DNA of 16,359 nucleotides from Robiginitomaculum sp. (GTDB lineage Bacteria; Pseudomonadota; Alphaproteobacteria; Caulobacterales; Maricaulaceae), in NCBI GenBank assembly GCA_027071965.1, contig JALSYJ010000084.1:1-16359 (forward strand), in the 5' to 3' direction. A program made the translations under genes and the position numbers. Positions 6,060 through 13,630 of the stretch are shown here, in pieces; position 1 is the first letter of the stretch; every line of letters starts with the position of its first letter. The notes beneath the pieces were generated by a model. The model worked only from the letters and a program-made list of their open reading frames with translations. It searched no databases and was not told where the DNA came from.

Positions 6060-6956
6060 ATGACGGGTGATCGGCCTATTATCATCAAAAAGGTTATCAA
6101 GGTGTCCGGCGGGCATCATGGTGGTGCATGGAAGGTGGCCTATGCAGATTTTGTCACCGCAATGATGGCTTTTTTCTTGTTGATGTGGCTGATCAATATG
6201 ACCTCGCCCGAACAAAAAATGGGCGTGGCAGATTACTTTGCTCCGGCCAGCACATCAAAAGCAACCAGTGGTTCAGGCGGAGTGCTAGGCGGCACTCAGA
6301 TTGGCGAGGACGGCGCAAAATCAAGTGGTGCCGACGGAAAACGCAACACCAAGCCTGAACCCACCACATTTACCGATCCATCAAAAGGAACCAGCAGCGA
6401 CGAAAACAGTGAACCGGAAATTTCTGAATCAGCTTTGGATGAGGCCCTGTCACGCCGCGAAACAATGGCCTTTCAAAGCGCCGCCGAATCCTTGCGCCAA
6501 GCCATGCAGGATTTGCCTGAACTGGCGGAGTTGTCAAAATCATTGCAGATTGATCAAACTCCTGAGGGACTGCGTATCCAGATTGTTGATCAGGAAGGGC
6601 TTTCAATGTTTGAATCCGGCTCCACAAAACCCAAGCCCAGAACCGTTGCCCTGCTAAGAGCAGTTGCTCAGATTATCAATAACCTTCCCAACCGGATTAC
6701 TATTTCAGGCCATACAGACTCGGCCCCAACCAGCAGCAATAATGAAAGCAATTGGAATTTATCCTTTGGCAGGGCAGACGCTGCCCGAAAAATCCTTCGG
6801 AATAATCAGGTTCCGGCCAATCGTATATTCTCGGTCATTGGCAAGGCTGGATCCGAACCTTTATATCCTGATGATCCATTTATGGCGGGCAATCGCCGTA
6901 TCTCGATAGTATTACTGCGCGAGGCTCCGCCACTGCCGCCGGGGCACCGCTTATAA
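6060..6956 (+). CDS. motB: Flagellar stator protein MotB, 298 aa
   Basis: MotB joins MotA to form the proton-conducting stator that drives flagellar rotation, and it anchors the complex to peptidoglycan. The single transmembrane helix (about 26-46, YADFVTAMMAFFLLMWLINM) contains the proton-binding aspartate, Asp30. A linker of low-complexity Ser/Gly/Lys/Glu sequence (about 60-130) is followed by a C-terminal OmpA-like peptidoglycan-binding domain with GHTDSAP (217-223) and the conserved RADAAR (238-243). AAAGGG (6045-6050) provides a ribosome binding site. MotA and other flagellar genes are not in the window, so motB stands apart from them. The gene is convergent with rlmE, with only 14 bp between the two stop codons. 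Confidence 0.95.
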   Translation: MTGDRPIIIKKVIKVSGGHHGGAWKVAYADFVTAMMAFFLLMWLINMTSPEQKMGVADYFAPASTSKATSGSGGVLGGTQIGEDGAKSSGADGKRNTKPEPTTFTDPSKGTSSDENSEPEISESALDEALSRRETMAFQSAAESLRQAMQDLPELAELSKSLQIDQTPEGLRIQIVDQEGLSMFESGSTKPKPRTVALLRAVAQIINNLPNRITISGHTDSAPTSSNNESNWNLSFGRADAARKILRNNQVPANRIFSVIGKAGSEPLYPDDPFMAGNRRISIVLLREAPPLPPGHRL

Positions 6957-6970
6957 GACAAGCACTATTT

Positions 6971-7684
6971 TCAAGTTCTTTTGCGAAGCTCACGGGCAAT
7001 CACATAGGTTTCAGCGCTCATTGCCCTACTGGCGTCAGGCTTAAAATGCCGGACACTGCCAAAATTAGCCTTTAGGGTTTTTAACAATCTGCTCTCGGAG
7101 CCTCCCTGAAATACCTTGGCTACAAATTTGCCGCCGGGCGCAAGGGTCTCAATAGCAAATTCAGCCGCCATCTCAACCAAAGCCACAATGCGCAAATGAT
7201 CAGTTGCCGGGTGCCCGGTAGTATTAGCTGCCATGTCCGACATCACCAGATCAGGTGATCCTTGCAACAACTCGCGCACAGCCATTGGAGCAGCATCATC
7301 GGTAAAGTCCATTTGCAGGAATTCAGCCCCTTTAAGAGGATCAATCTCCAGCAGATCAATGCCAACCACCCGACCGGCACCTCGTGCCACGGCAACTTGC
7401 GACCATCCGCCGGGTGCAGCACCCAGATCCACAACCAGCGAGCCGCGCCTGATCAGCGAAAAGCGCTCATCCAGTTCGATAAGTTTATACGCGGCGCGGC
7501 CTCGATAACCTTCTGCTTTGGCGCGTTGCACATAAACATCATTTATCTGCCGCTGCAGCCAGCGAACCGATGAAATTTTACGCCCCCGTGAGGTCTTTAC
7601 CCTCCGGGTCAGTTTACGTCTCTTGCCCCCGCCAGTGGCCTCAGATCTACCCTTCCAACGCCTGATATCCCCGTCTCTGCTCAT
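6971..7684 (-). CDS. rlmE: 23S rRNA 2'-O-ribose U2552 methyltransferase RlmE (FtsJ/RrmJ), 237 aa
   Basis: Methylates the 2'-OH of U2552 in the A loop of 23S rRNA with S-adenosylmethionine during late 50S assembly. The SAM site VVDLGAAPGGW is at 84-94. The catalytic K-D-K-E set is Lys67, Asp150 (VMSDMA), Lys190 (FVAKVFQG) and Glu225 (SAETYV). The spacing from Asp to Lys to Glu equals that of the E. coli enzyme. The protein has a basic N-terminal extension of about 27 residues (KGRSEATGGGKRRKLTRRVK) compared with E. coli, a frequent alphaproteobacterial trait that may help rRNA binding. It starts 4 bp after the ppx stop codon, and its AGGAGA ribosome binding site lies inside the end of ppx, so the pair is probably translated together. 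Confidence 0.95.
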   Translation of the reverse strand: MSRDGDIRRWKGRSEATGGGKRRKLTRRVKTSRGRKISSVRWLQRQINDVYVQRAKAEGYRGRAAYKLIELDERFSLIRRGSLVVDLGAAPGGWSQVAVARGAGRVVGIDLLEIDPLKGAEFLQMDFTDDAAPMAVRELLQGSPDLVMSDMAANTTGHPATDHLRIVALVEMAAEFAIETLAPGGKFVAKVFQGGSESRLLKTLKANFGSVRHFKPDASRAMSAETYVIARELRKRT

Positions 7685-7688
7685 TTAA

Positions 7689-8780
7689 TTATCTCCTGCG
7701 GCCACGGGGCCCGCGTCTTTTGCGGTCTGCCATTATCATTGACAATAAAAGACCCTCGCGCAATCCACGATCCGCCACCCTGATCCTTGAACTGGGCCAT
7801 TCTTGCTGCACCGCCTGTAAAATAGCGCAGCCCGCCATTACCATATCAGCGCGCTCAACACCAATGCATGGCTCTGCGGCACGCTGTATGGAAGATTTAC
7901 CAAGTAATCTATCTGCTGCGGCTTTTGTCTCAGCCTGGCTTAGCCATATACCATCAACCTTGGAACGGATATATCTGGGAAGGCGCAAATGAACTCCGGC
8001 CAATGAGGTAACAGCCCCTGAAGTGCCCACATAATGAGTATTGCCATTGGTAAACATTTCCCTGAATTCATCAGCTCCTGCAAAATTCGCAACCTGCCTG
8101 CGAGCATGCTCTTTCATCTCATTAAACCAAAGCTCTCTGTCTTCATGTTCGGGAAAGCGCTCGGCCAGGGTGACAACCCCCAAATTCAAAGATACCCATG
8201 ATTGCAGTCTGGAAATGGCCCTGGAATTGTGTTTTTTCCCGTTTGGCTTATGCACACGCACCCAGGATATTTCTGTGGAGCCCCCTCCAATATCCAATAC
8301 CAATGCTGCATCACACGAGCGGTCAATAAGGTCCTGACACCCCTGCAAGGCCAGACGGGCCTCATCTTCGGTCGAAATGATTTTTAAGGAAATACCGGTC
8401 TCAGCCTGTACTCTTTTTACAAACTCCACACCGTTTGCAGCCTGCCGACAAGCCTGTGTTGCCACTGCTCTAACTCGTTTGACGCGAGACTTACCCAGCT
8501 TGTGAGCGCAAACCTTTAATGCGTCCAACGCCCGCTCCATGGCCGCATCACTTAGCACTCCGCTTTTATCCAACCCCTCACCCAGCCGAACGATTCGCGA
8601 AAAACCGTCCGTCACCATAAACCCGTTAGCGGATGGCGTAGCTATTAACAGGCGGCAATTATTTGTTCCCAAGTCAAGCGCACCGTATAACTTCTTCGAG
8701 TGTGCACCGGATAGCCCACTTCTTTGCCAGCGTTTTTTACGATTACGCTGTGGCAAAGACGGACTTTCGCCGTCAGCCAT
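7689..8780 (-). CDS. ppx: Exopolyphosphatase / guanosine pentaphosphate phosphohydrolase, Ppx/GppA family, 363 aa
   Basis: Hydrolyses polyphosphate ends and/or pppGpp to ppGpp, linking phosphate storage to the stringent response. It has the ASKHA fold: phosphate-1 motif ALDLGTNNCRLLIA (34-47), the acidic STEDEARLALQG segment (136-147) that holds the catalytic Glu region, and phosphate-2 motif VLDIGGGSTEI (161-171). At 363 aa it is the short, Ppx/GppA N-terminal-domain form, lacking the C-terminal HD-like region of E. coli Ppx (about 510 aa). The start at 8780 is chosen because GAAGGGA (8793-8787 on the minus strand) lies 6 bases upstream. A longer TTG start at 8822 lacks such a site. Both ends are very basic (RNRKKRWQR near the start, RKRRGPRGRRR at the end), suggesting RNA or polyphosphate contact. 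The sequence alone does not tell Ppx from GppA activity. First gene of a two-gene operon with rlmE. Confidence 0.9.
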   Translation of the reverse strand: MADGESPSLPQRNRKKRWQRSGLSGAHSKKLYGALDLGTNNCRLLIATPSANGFMVTDGFSRIVRLGEGLDKSGVLSDAAMERALDALKVCAHKLGKSRVKRVRAVATQACRQAANGVEFVKRVQAETGISLKIISTEDEARLALQGCQDLIDRSCDAALVLDIGGGSTEISWVRVHKPNGKKHNSRAISRLQSWVSLNLGVVTLAERFPEHEDRELWFNEMKEHARRQVANFAGADEFREMFTNGNTHYVGTSGAVTSLAGVHLRLPRYIRSKVDGIWLSQAETKAAADRLLGKSSIQRAAEPCIGVERADMVMAGCAILQAVQQEWPSSRIRVADRGLREGLLLSMIMADRKRRGPRGRRR

Positions 8781-8786
8781 CTGTTT

Positions 8787-8793
8787 TCCCTTC
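8787..8793 (-). promoter_or_regulatory. Ribosome binding site that sets the ppx start
   Basis: On the minus strand GAAGGGA is followed by 6 bases (AAACAG) and ATG. This supports the start at 8780 rather than the in-frame ATG 21 bp further upstream (8801) or the TTG at 8822. Confidence 0.7.
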
Positions 8794-8851
8794 AAGGACA
8801 TACAAGCCACACAACTATACAAGTTTCCGGGGCCTGATCCCTAAACCTTGC

Positions 8852-8873
8852 CATCATTCTTCGTAAAATGATG
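8852..8873. promoter_or_regulatory. Inverted repeat between the divergent ppx and phhA genes
   Basis: CATCATT (8852-8858) and AATGATG (8867-8873) are perfect 7-bp arms with an 8-base spacer, the same geometry as the repeat upstream of motB but a different sequence. It lies 72 bp upstream of ppx and about 140 bp upstream of phhA in their shared promoter region, so it could be an operator for either. I see no convincing -35/-10 pair for either gene. The rest of 8781-9014 is A/T-rich without other clear structure. Confidence 0.35.
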
Positions 8874-9004
8874 ATGCTTTCAAAAAAACCTTATCCCTAT
8901 TTTCAAAAAAAGCAAAATTCCTTTTTGAATAACTGCATCTGCGACTATTCGCCGTTTCCTATTTATGAAAAAGTCCGCTAGAAAGCCTGATCACTAATAT
9001 CTGT

Positions 9005-9008
9005 GGAG
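9005..9008 (+). promoter_or_regulatory. Ribosome binding site that sets the phhA start
   Basis: GGAG lies 6 bases upstream of the ATG at 9015. The alternative GTG at 9003 would overlap this site, so the ATG is preferred. Confidence 0.65.
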
Positions 9009-9014
9009 CAAGAA

Positions 9015-9905
9015 ATGGATCCGGATAACATATACGCAGACCCAAGAACCGCCGAAGTTGCTGATGATTTTACAATTGATCAGAATTGGGACGCCTATAC
9101 GGATGAAGAGCACGGAACATGGGATATTTTGTATAAGGAGCAATTGTCCTGTCTGCCCGGATTGGCCTGCGATGAGTTTATGGATGGCCTTGATGCTCTT
9201 GACCTTGGATCCGGCGGCATTCCTAATTTTGCCAAAATAAGCAAGAAGCTAAAAAAACTTACCGGGTGGGAAGTGGTGGCTGTTCCTTGTCTGGTACCCG
9301 ATGATGTATTTTTTGAGCATTTGGCCAATCGCAGATTCCCGGCAGGGAACTTCATAAGAAAACGCGACCAATTGGAATATATTCAAGAACCGGATGTGTT
9401 TCATGACGTGTTCGGACATGTTCCCATGCTAACCAATCCAATATTTGCTGATTATATGCAAGCCTACGGCAAAGGCGGCATGCGTTCGGCAGGCTATGAT
9501 CGTCTAAAAGCGCTGGCTTCCTTGTATTGGTATACGGTGGAGTTTGGCCTGATCAATACGCCAAAGGGAATGCGCATATATGGTGCCGGTATTGTGTCAT
9601 CACGAACTGAATCAATATTTTCCCTGCACGCCAGATCACCAAACCGAATTCATTTTGATCTGGAACGCCTGATGCGCTCTGATTATAAAATTGATGATTT
9701 TCAGGCCAGCTATTTTGTTATCTCCTCCTTTGATGAGCTGTTCAAGGCAACAGTGGATACAGACTTTGGCCCACTTTATGAACGACTAAACCCTTGTTTT
9801 GACTATACAGCCACTGCAGTTCTAGAAAGTGACCGCGTATATACAAGAGGAACCCAGGAATATGGCCGTGCTGGAGGCCGCAAAAAAGGCATTAAACCGG
9901 TCTAG
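9015..9905 (+). CDS. phhA: Phenylalanine 4-monooxygenase, 296 aa
   Basis: Iron- and tetrahydropterin-dependent hydroxylase converting L-phenylalanine to L-tyrosine, cytosolic, the entry to phenylalanine catabolism through tyrosine. The iron ligands are His130 and His135 (FHDVFGHVP) and Glu176 (YWYTVEFGL), with the same spacing as in the Chromobacterium violaceum enzyme (138, 143, 184). Length and the absence of an N-terminal ACT regulatory domain fit the bacterial monomeric type. The gene is divergent from ppx. The usual partner for cofactor recycling, pterin-4a-carbinolamine dehydratase (phhB), and the homogentisate genes are not in the window. The TAG stop codon at 9903-9905 is the first bases of a palindromic repeat element, so the extreme C-terminus (GRKKGIKPV) may have been set by where that element lies. 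Confidence 0.96.
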   Translation: MDPDNIYADPRTAEVADDFTIDQNWDAYTDEEHGTWDILYKEQLSCLPGLACDEFMDGLDALDLGSGGIPNFAKISKKLKKLTGWEVVAVPCLVPDDVFFEHLANRRFPAGNFIRKRDQLEYIQEPDVFHDVFGHVPMLTNPIFADYMQAYGKGGMRSAGYDRLKALASLYWYTVEFGLINTPKGMRIYGAGIVSSRTESIFSLHARSPNRIHFDLERLMRSDYKIDDFQASYFVISSFDELFKATVDTDFGPLYERLNPCFDYTATAVLESDRVYTRGTQEYGRAGGRKKGIKPV

Positions 9906-9950
9906 AGCATTTTTAGCAAAAGTGGGAACCGGTTTTGCGGCCAAAAATGC
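9904..9950. repeat. Palindromic intergenic repeat, copy 1
   Basis: Outer arms GCATTTTT (9907-9914) and AAAAATGC (9943-9950) and inner arms GCAAAA (9916-9921) and TTTTGC (9933-9938) form a long hairpin around a GTGGGAACCGG loop region. The core AAAAGTGGGAACCGGTTTT resembles palindromes that I know as frequent intergenic elements in Rhizobiales genomes. That comparison is from memory. The element begins at the phhA stop codon and could act as its transcript end or stabilise its mRNA. Confidence 0.7.
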
Positions 9951-9967
9951 GACAGATAAAGAATCTT

Positions 9968-10048
9968 GCATTTTTAGCAAAAGTGGGAAGGTTTTTTGTG
10001 CGCTACCGCCTATCGGCTACTTGAGCGCGGGTTTTGGGCCAAAATGCG
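9968..10048. repeat. Palindromic intergenic repeat, copy 2, split by an inner hairpin
   Basis: The left part (9968-9989) is identical over 22 bases to 9907-9928 of copy 1. The right part, GGTTTTGGGCCAAAATGCG (10030-10048), matches the right arm of copy 1 (9931-9951) with small changes. Between them lie 40 bases carrying their own hairpin, GCGCT (10000-10004) with AGCGC (10024-10028). So this is a second copy with extra sequence in or near the loop. Confidence 0.6.
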
Positions 10049-10062
10049 GTAAAACAAAGATT

Positions 10063-10101
10063 AGAGCATTTTGGCATCTGGTGCCATCAAAATGACTTTT
10101 T
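10063..10101 (+). terminator. Probable intrinsic terminator of phhA, built from a third repeat fragment
   Basis: CATTTT (10067-10072) and GGCA (10073-10076) pair with TGCC (10082-10085) and AAAATG (10089-10094) across a 5-base loop with a small bulge, then CTTTTT follows. The left arm AGAGCATTTT is the same as the start of repeat copy 1 (9904-9913). The right arm holds the stop codon (10087-10089) of the convergent gene on the minus strand. The stem with its T-run supports termination of rightward transcription. Confidence 0.5.
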
Positions 10102-12213
10102 GCGCCATTTCCTGTCTCTAACAAGAATAATAATACTGGCAATAAGCGCAAAAACGGCCACAAAAATCAGCCATAAAAGCAAAATTGCAATTATATCATC
10201 AATGGCGGCTTCTAATTCCTCGTCAGAGATTTTAGGGCTTTCATCCTCAACAGGGTCTTGCTCTACAGCAGATGGCAATGCCTGACGCATTGTCATTCCC
10301 AAGTCATCACGCGCCATCCTTATATTTTCCATTACCTCTTCAAAATTTTCGGCAGAAATATAGTCTCGTTTGGTCACATATTCATATTTTTCAAGAAACT
10401 CTCCATCAGAAAATTTCGAGATGCGGGAAAACGCAAAACTGTCATTTTCGACTTCATCATTTATATCGCTTATTTTCCAGTTTGCTTCCACAATATATTT
10501 TTGTTGATGGCGGATACGTTCAGGGTGGGAAATAGCATAAGAAGAGACCCTGCTTGCGCCATCAAATTTTGGAAAATCAGCTTTTAACTCATAAGGATAA
10601 GCCGTGAACTTCTTTATACCGGCTTCGGTATCTTTTTCCCATGCATCTGGAATTCGATAGAATAGAGAAAACTTTACATGTGCAGACGGCTTGTCAAAAC
10701 TAACCTGCATGGAGCCGCTTTCTTCGATATTAGGGAAAATATCCTTAAAATAATCAAGGAATGACTGCGCTACTTTTTCCTCACCATCAGCCGCCAGCCA
10801 ATGGCTCATTGCATCTGCTTCGGAACCAAAATAACCAAAATCTGCAGAAAACAATACTGTATCGGATTGCGCCACCAGATTAAACGTATCTTTGAAGTCC
10901 TTTCGCCATTTTGGGCCCTTTGGCTTAGCTGCTATCATGTCACTCCCAGGCGCTGTGATTGGCAGGCCATACCCAAAATAACCCTGTTCAAATGTATCCA
11001 GCGTTCCTAATTGAACCCCGGTTGTAGGATCAAGAAAATATGAGTTCCCATTAACACTCGCCATCACAATCACATGATTAAATGCTGCATGGCCTGGCAT
11101 ATTACCGATTACTCCGGAGCGCTCTTTTGAGTTCACCAATAAGGGAATTGCCTCAATTTCCATCTCCGACAGCAATTCAAGCAGCAATAAGGTCATGTCC
11201 TTGCAATCACCAAACCGACGTCGCAATGTGGTTCCCGGTGGTCTTGGCTGATAGCCTCCTGCGCCTAACTCGATTCCCAGATAACGTATTTCTCTTTGTA
11301 CAAAATCAAGAGCTGCGCGCGTCCGCTCTTTCTCGGAGGGGTTTTCCAACATGATTTTTTCACTAATAGCCAGAGTTTCTGCCGAGCGCTTTTTAGGCAA
11401 TTGATAATGAGGCACAAAAAACCTGCTAACCTCTTGCCAGTTCTTAAAACTGGATAACTCAAGCGCAGGTCTGGAGTAATACCAATTAGGAATATTGTCA
11501 TCAAATTTTCCCGCAGCTATATCTTCTGCTTTCCAGATATATTCCCTGGCATTCCTGAAACTTACCAGTTTTGCCAACTGCCCATTGGCTTGAGATTTTT
11601 GATATAGTCTTATGCCTCCTTCAACCCGGGTGCGATGAAACGCTTTATGAACCGGTACTGAGTATTGTTGTGCAATACGAAAGAAAAAGTGCTTCCCAAG
11701 GGCCGGGTTTCGTCCCGATTTCGTATAGGAAAAATCCAGAACGTCCCCAACACGAACATCAGGAACCACCAAGGCAACTTGCAAGGTTCCATTATATAAA
11801 AGCTTTTCGCGATCAGTTTCCAGCCTGTATAATTGCAGGTCAGAAAAGTTCAGCCGGCTGCTTTTTTTGCCATCTCGCGTGATTGAGATTTCATGGATTT
11901 TAACTGTCTGATATTCGGGATCAAAATCTATCTCGACAGTTGAGTTCTTTTCAACGCCTCTGGTATTATTTAATGTGTAGCGTGTTCTTATGTATTGATC
12001 TGTTGTTTTTTTTGATATCCGGTTTTGCCGGTCAACCAGTTGATAGCTGATATTTAGTTTATCGGAATCGGCAACAATAACGTCCTGTACTTTTTGCTGC
12101 TCAACCCATCTATCCGCGGGGCCGATGAAAATATATTTTTCTATTTCCTGAGAAAATGCCGATCCGGAAAATAAGAAAACCACCAAACTCAATACAAAAA
12201 TACGCAAAACCAT
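10087..12213 (-). CDS. Exported DUF3857 / transglutaminase-like protein with a C-terminal membrane helix, 708 aa
   Basis: A signal peptide (1-21, hydrophobic core IFVLSLVVFLFSGSAF) is followed by a DUF3857-type beta-rich N-terminal domain (about 40-240) and a transglutaminase-like cysteine-protease-fold core. The apparent catalytic triad is Cys337 (GDCKDMTLLL), His380 (AAFNHVIV) and Asp395 (YFLDPT). All three residues are present, so the core looks active. A further beta-rich region (about 440-640) leads to one transmembrane helix (about 677-698) and a short basic tail (RDRKWRKKSF). The topology suggests a periplasmic enzyme anchored in the inner membrane by its C-terminus. Family members are widespread but their substrate is not established, so I assign none. 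It lies 79 bp downstream of astB with a promoter-like sequence of its own, and is probably not part of the arginine pathway. Confidence 0.88.
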   Translation of the reverse strand: MVLRIFVLSLVVFLFSGSAFSQEIEKYIFIGPADRWVEQQKVQDVIVADSDKLNISYQLVDRQNRISKKTTDQYIRTRYTLNNTRGVEKNSTVEIDFDPEYQTVKIHEISITRDGKKSSRLNFSDLQLYRLETDREKLLYNGTLQVALVVPDVRVGDVLDFSYTKSGRNPALGKHFFFRIAQQYSVPVHKAFHRTRVEGGIRLYQKSQANGQLAKLVSFRNAREYIWKAEDIAAGKFDDNIPNWYYSRPALELSSFKNWQEVSRFFVPHYQLPKKRSAETLAISEKIMLENPSEKERTRAALDFVQREIRYLGIELGAGGYQPRPPGTTLRRRFGDCKDMTLLLLELLSEMEIEAIPLLVNSKERSGVIGNMPGHAAFNHVIVMASVNGNSYFLDPTTGVQLGTLDTFEQGYFGYGLPITAPGSDMIAAKPKGPKWRKDFKDTFNLVAQSDTVLFSADFGYFGSEADAMSHWLAADGEEKVAQSFLDYFKDIFPNIEESGSMQVSFDKPSAHVKFSLFYRIPDAWEKDTEAGIKKFTAYPYELKADFPKFDGASRVSSYAISHPERIRHQQKYIVEANWKISDINDEVENDSFAFSRISKFSDGEFLEKYEYVTKRDYISAENFEEVMENIRMARDDLGMTMRQALPSAVEQDPVEDESPKISDEELEAAIDDIIAILLLWLIFVAVFALIASIIILVRDRKWRKKSF

Positions 12214-12241
12214 ACCCCAACACCCGTAATTCTATGGGTAT

Positions 12242-12270
12242 ATTGTGCATGTTCACCCTTACGTTGACAA
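12242..12270 (-). promoter_or_regulatory. Promoter candidate for the DUF3857 gene
   Basis: On the minus strand TTGTCA (12270-12265) is followed after 17 bp by CACAAT (12247-12242). These match the sigma-70 boxes at 5 of 6 and 4 of 6 positions and predict a start about 20 bp before the ATG at 12213. The 79-bp gap to astB holds no clear terminator, so read-through from the ast operon is also possible. Confidence 0.4.
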
Positions 12271-12292
12271 GAGTTGGTTTATAATACTGGGA

Positions 12293-13630
12293 TCAAACCT
12301 GCTGAAAGGGATAGAAATTGCTTCCTAGATTCATAATTTTAGTAAGCTCATCCAGCGCCGCCCTTCCCTCGGCAATCAGGGCCGGATCTGATAAATCCGC
12401 AAGGGATATTTCATCGCGATAGTGATTATTGACCCATGTACACAATTGCTCAAACAAATGTTCGTTCATCAACATTCCAGGATTGGTGAGTGCCAGTTCC
12501 TCATCGCTCAGCACCACCCGTAAACGCAGGCAGGCAGGCCCGCCACCATTGCGCATAGATTGACGAACATCTACAAATTCCACCCGTCCAATAGGGCCAT
12601 TTCCCGCAACCAGCCTTTCACAATACCGCATTACTGATGGCGTTTGCTCACATTCTTTGGGCGCAATAAGTACCAGACGCTGTTCATTTGGCCACTGCAC
12701 CAGCATGGAGTTAAACAAATACGAGCGAATTGCATCCCTGATCGGAACCTCGTCTTCCTGAACTTCAAGGAAAAATGGCTGAAACAAATCTGAGGCAGCA
12801 TTTTGAATGTCAGTCAAAACCTGCTTCTTATCTGCAAAGGCCAACTCATGGAAAAACAGGCACTGCAAACTGCCAACACATACCACATCATTGTGAAAGG
12901 CACCGGCTTCAATGGCAGCCTTGCTTTGTTTTGCGAATACTGTTCGACCTGGTTTTAGCCCGTGCCGTCGCGCCAGGGATTGTACGGACATCAGGGTTTG
13001 GCGCGCTGGAAATTTGCTGTTTGCATCATTGCTATCCCGGCCAAAAACAAACAGCTCAACCCCGGGCGCACCATGCTCGGCACACAATCGTACGTGATTG
13101 GCTGCGCCCTCATCAGCAAATTGACTGTGCCCTGGTAAGGGATCATGTACAAAAAAGTGTTGTTCACTGGCAAAGGCAGAGCGCAGCGCCCGTGCCGTTT
13201 GCTCCGGCTCAATACTTCGGTGCAGCATTGTTGACAAATTGGCCGGGCTAAGATGCAACCTGCCATCAAATGTATCAGCCGAAGGACTTACCGTTGCTGC
13301 ATTTGCGGCCCACATTGGCGAAGATGACAGGCTGGCCCGCGCCAATTCGGGGGTGGTTTTCCATGCATTTTCATAAACTTCAGAATCGCTTCCCCTGTAT
13401 CCTGCCTGACGCAATAAGGGCAGGAACGGCCTCTCATGAGGCGGCAACACCCCTTGCACCAAACCGGCATCAGCCAGCCATTTCATCTTGTTCAAGCCCT
13501 GCAGGGCAGCCTGTCGTGGGCGGGATATCTGATCCTTGTTTTTTGCACTTGCAAGATTACCAAAGGACAAGCCGCCATAATTGTGGGTAAGTCCGACCAG
13601 GCCGTCAAAATTAGCTTCCACAGCGCTCAT
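12293..13630 (-). CDS. astB: N-succinylarginine dihydrolase, 445 aa
   Basis: Second step of the arginine succinyltransferase pathway: hydrolyses N2-succinylarginine to N2-succinylornithine, CO2 and two ammonia, in the cytosol. It belongs to the amidinotransferase/deiminase pentein fold. The catalytic residues can be read as Glu174 (FADEGAANH), His246 (AFHNDVVCVG) and Cys367 (GGGPACLRLR), against Glu174, His248 and Cys365 in E. coli AstB. The N-terminus (VEANFDGLVGLTHNYGGLSFGN) is highly typical, and length matches the family (about 440-447 aa). The ATG overlaps the astD stop codon as ATGA, indicating translational coupling. It is the last gene of the ast operon in transcription order. The enzyme releases ammonia, which fits use of arginine as a nitrogen source. 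Confidence 0.97.
   Translation of the reverse strand: MSAVEANFDGLVGLTHNYGGLSFGNLASAKNKDQISRPRQAALQGLNKMKWLADAGLVQGVLPPHERPFLPLLRQAGYRGSDSEVYENAWKTTPELARASLSSSPMWAANAATVSPSADTFDGRLHLSPANLSTMLHRSIEPEQTARALRSAFASEQHFFVHDPLPGHSQFADEGAANHVRLCAEHGAPGVELFVFGRDSNDANSKFPARQTLMSVQSLARRHGLKPGRTVFAKQSKAAIEAGAFHNDVVCVGSLQCLFFHELAFADKKQVLTDIQNAASDLFQPFFLEVQEDEVPIRDAIRSYLFNSMLVQWPNEQRLVLIAPKECEQTPSVMRYCERLVAGNGPIGRVEFVDVRQSMRNGGGPACLRLRVVLSDEELALTNPGMLMNEHLFEQLCTWVNNHYRDEISLADLSDPALIAEGRAALDELTKIMNLGSNFYPFQQV

Noticed and set aside
9829..10095. 88-codon plus-strand frame across the end of phhA and the repeat elements
   Set aside because: It runs in another frame through phhA and then through palindromic repeats, so it is not a credible gene.
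12264..12285. Rightward promoter TTGACA ... TATAAT between the DUF3857 gene and astB
   Set aside because: The two boxes are only 10 bp apart, too close for sigma-70, and no rightward gene follows.
12775..13251. 158-codon plus-strand frame opposite astB, and similar frames opposite astD and rlmE
   Set aside because: They are shadows of well-supported genes on the other strand, without ribosome binding sites or recognisable domains.
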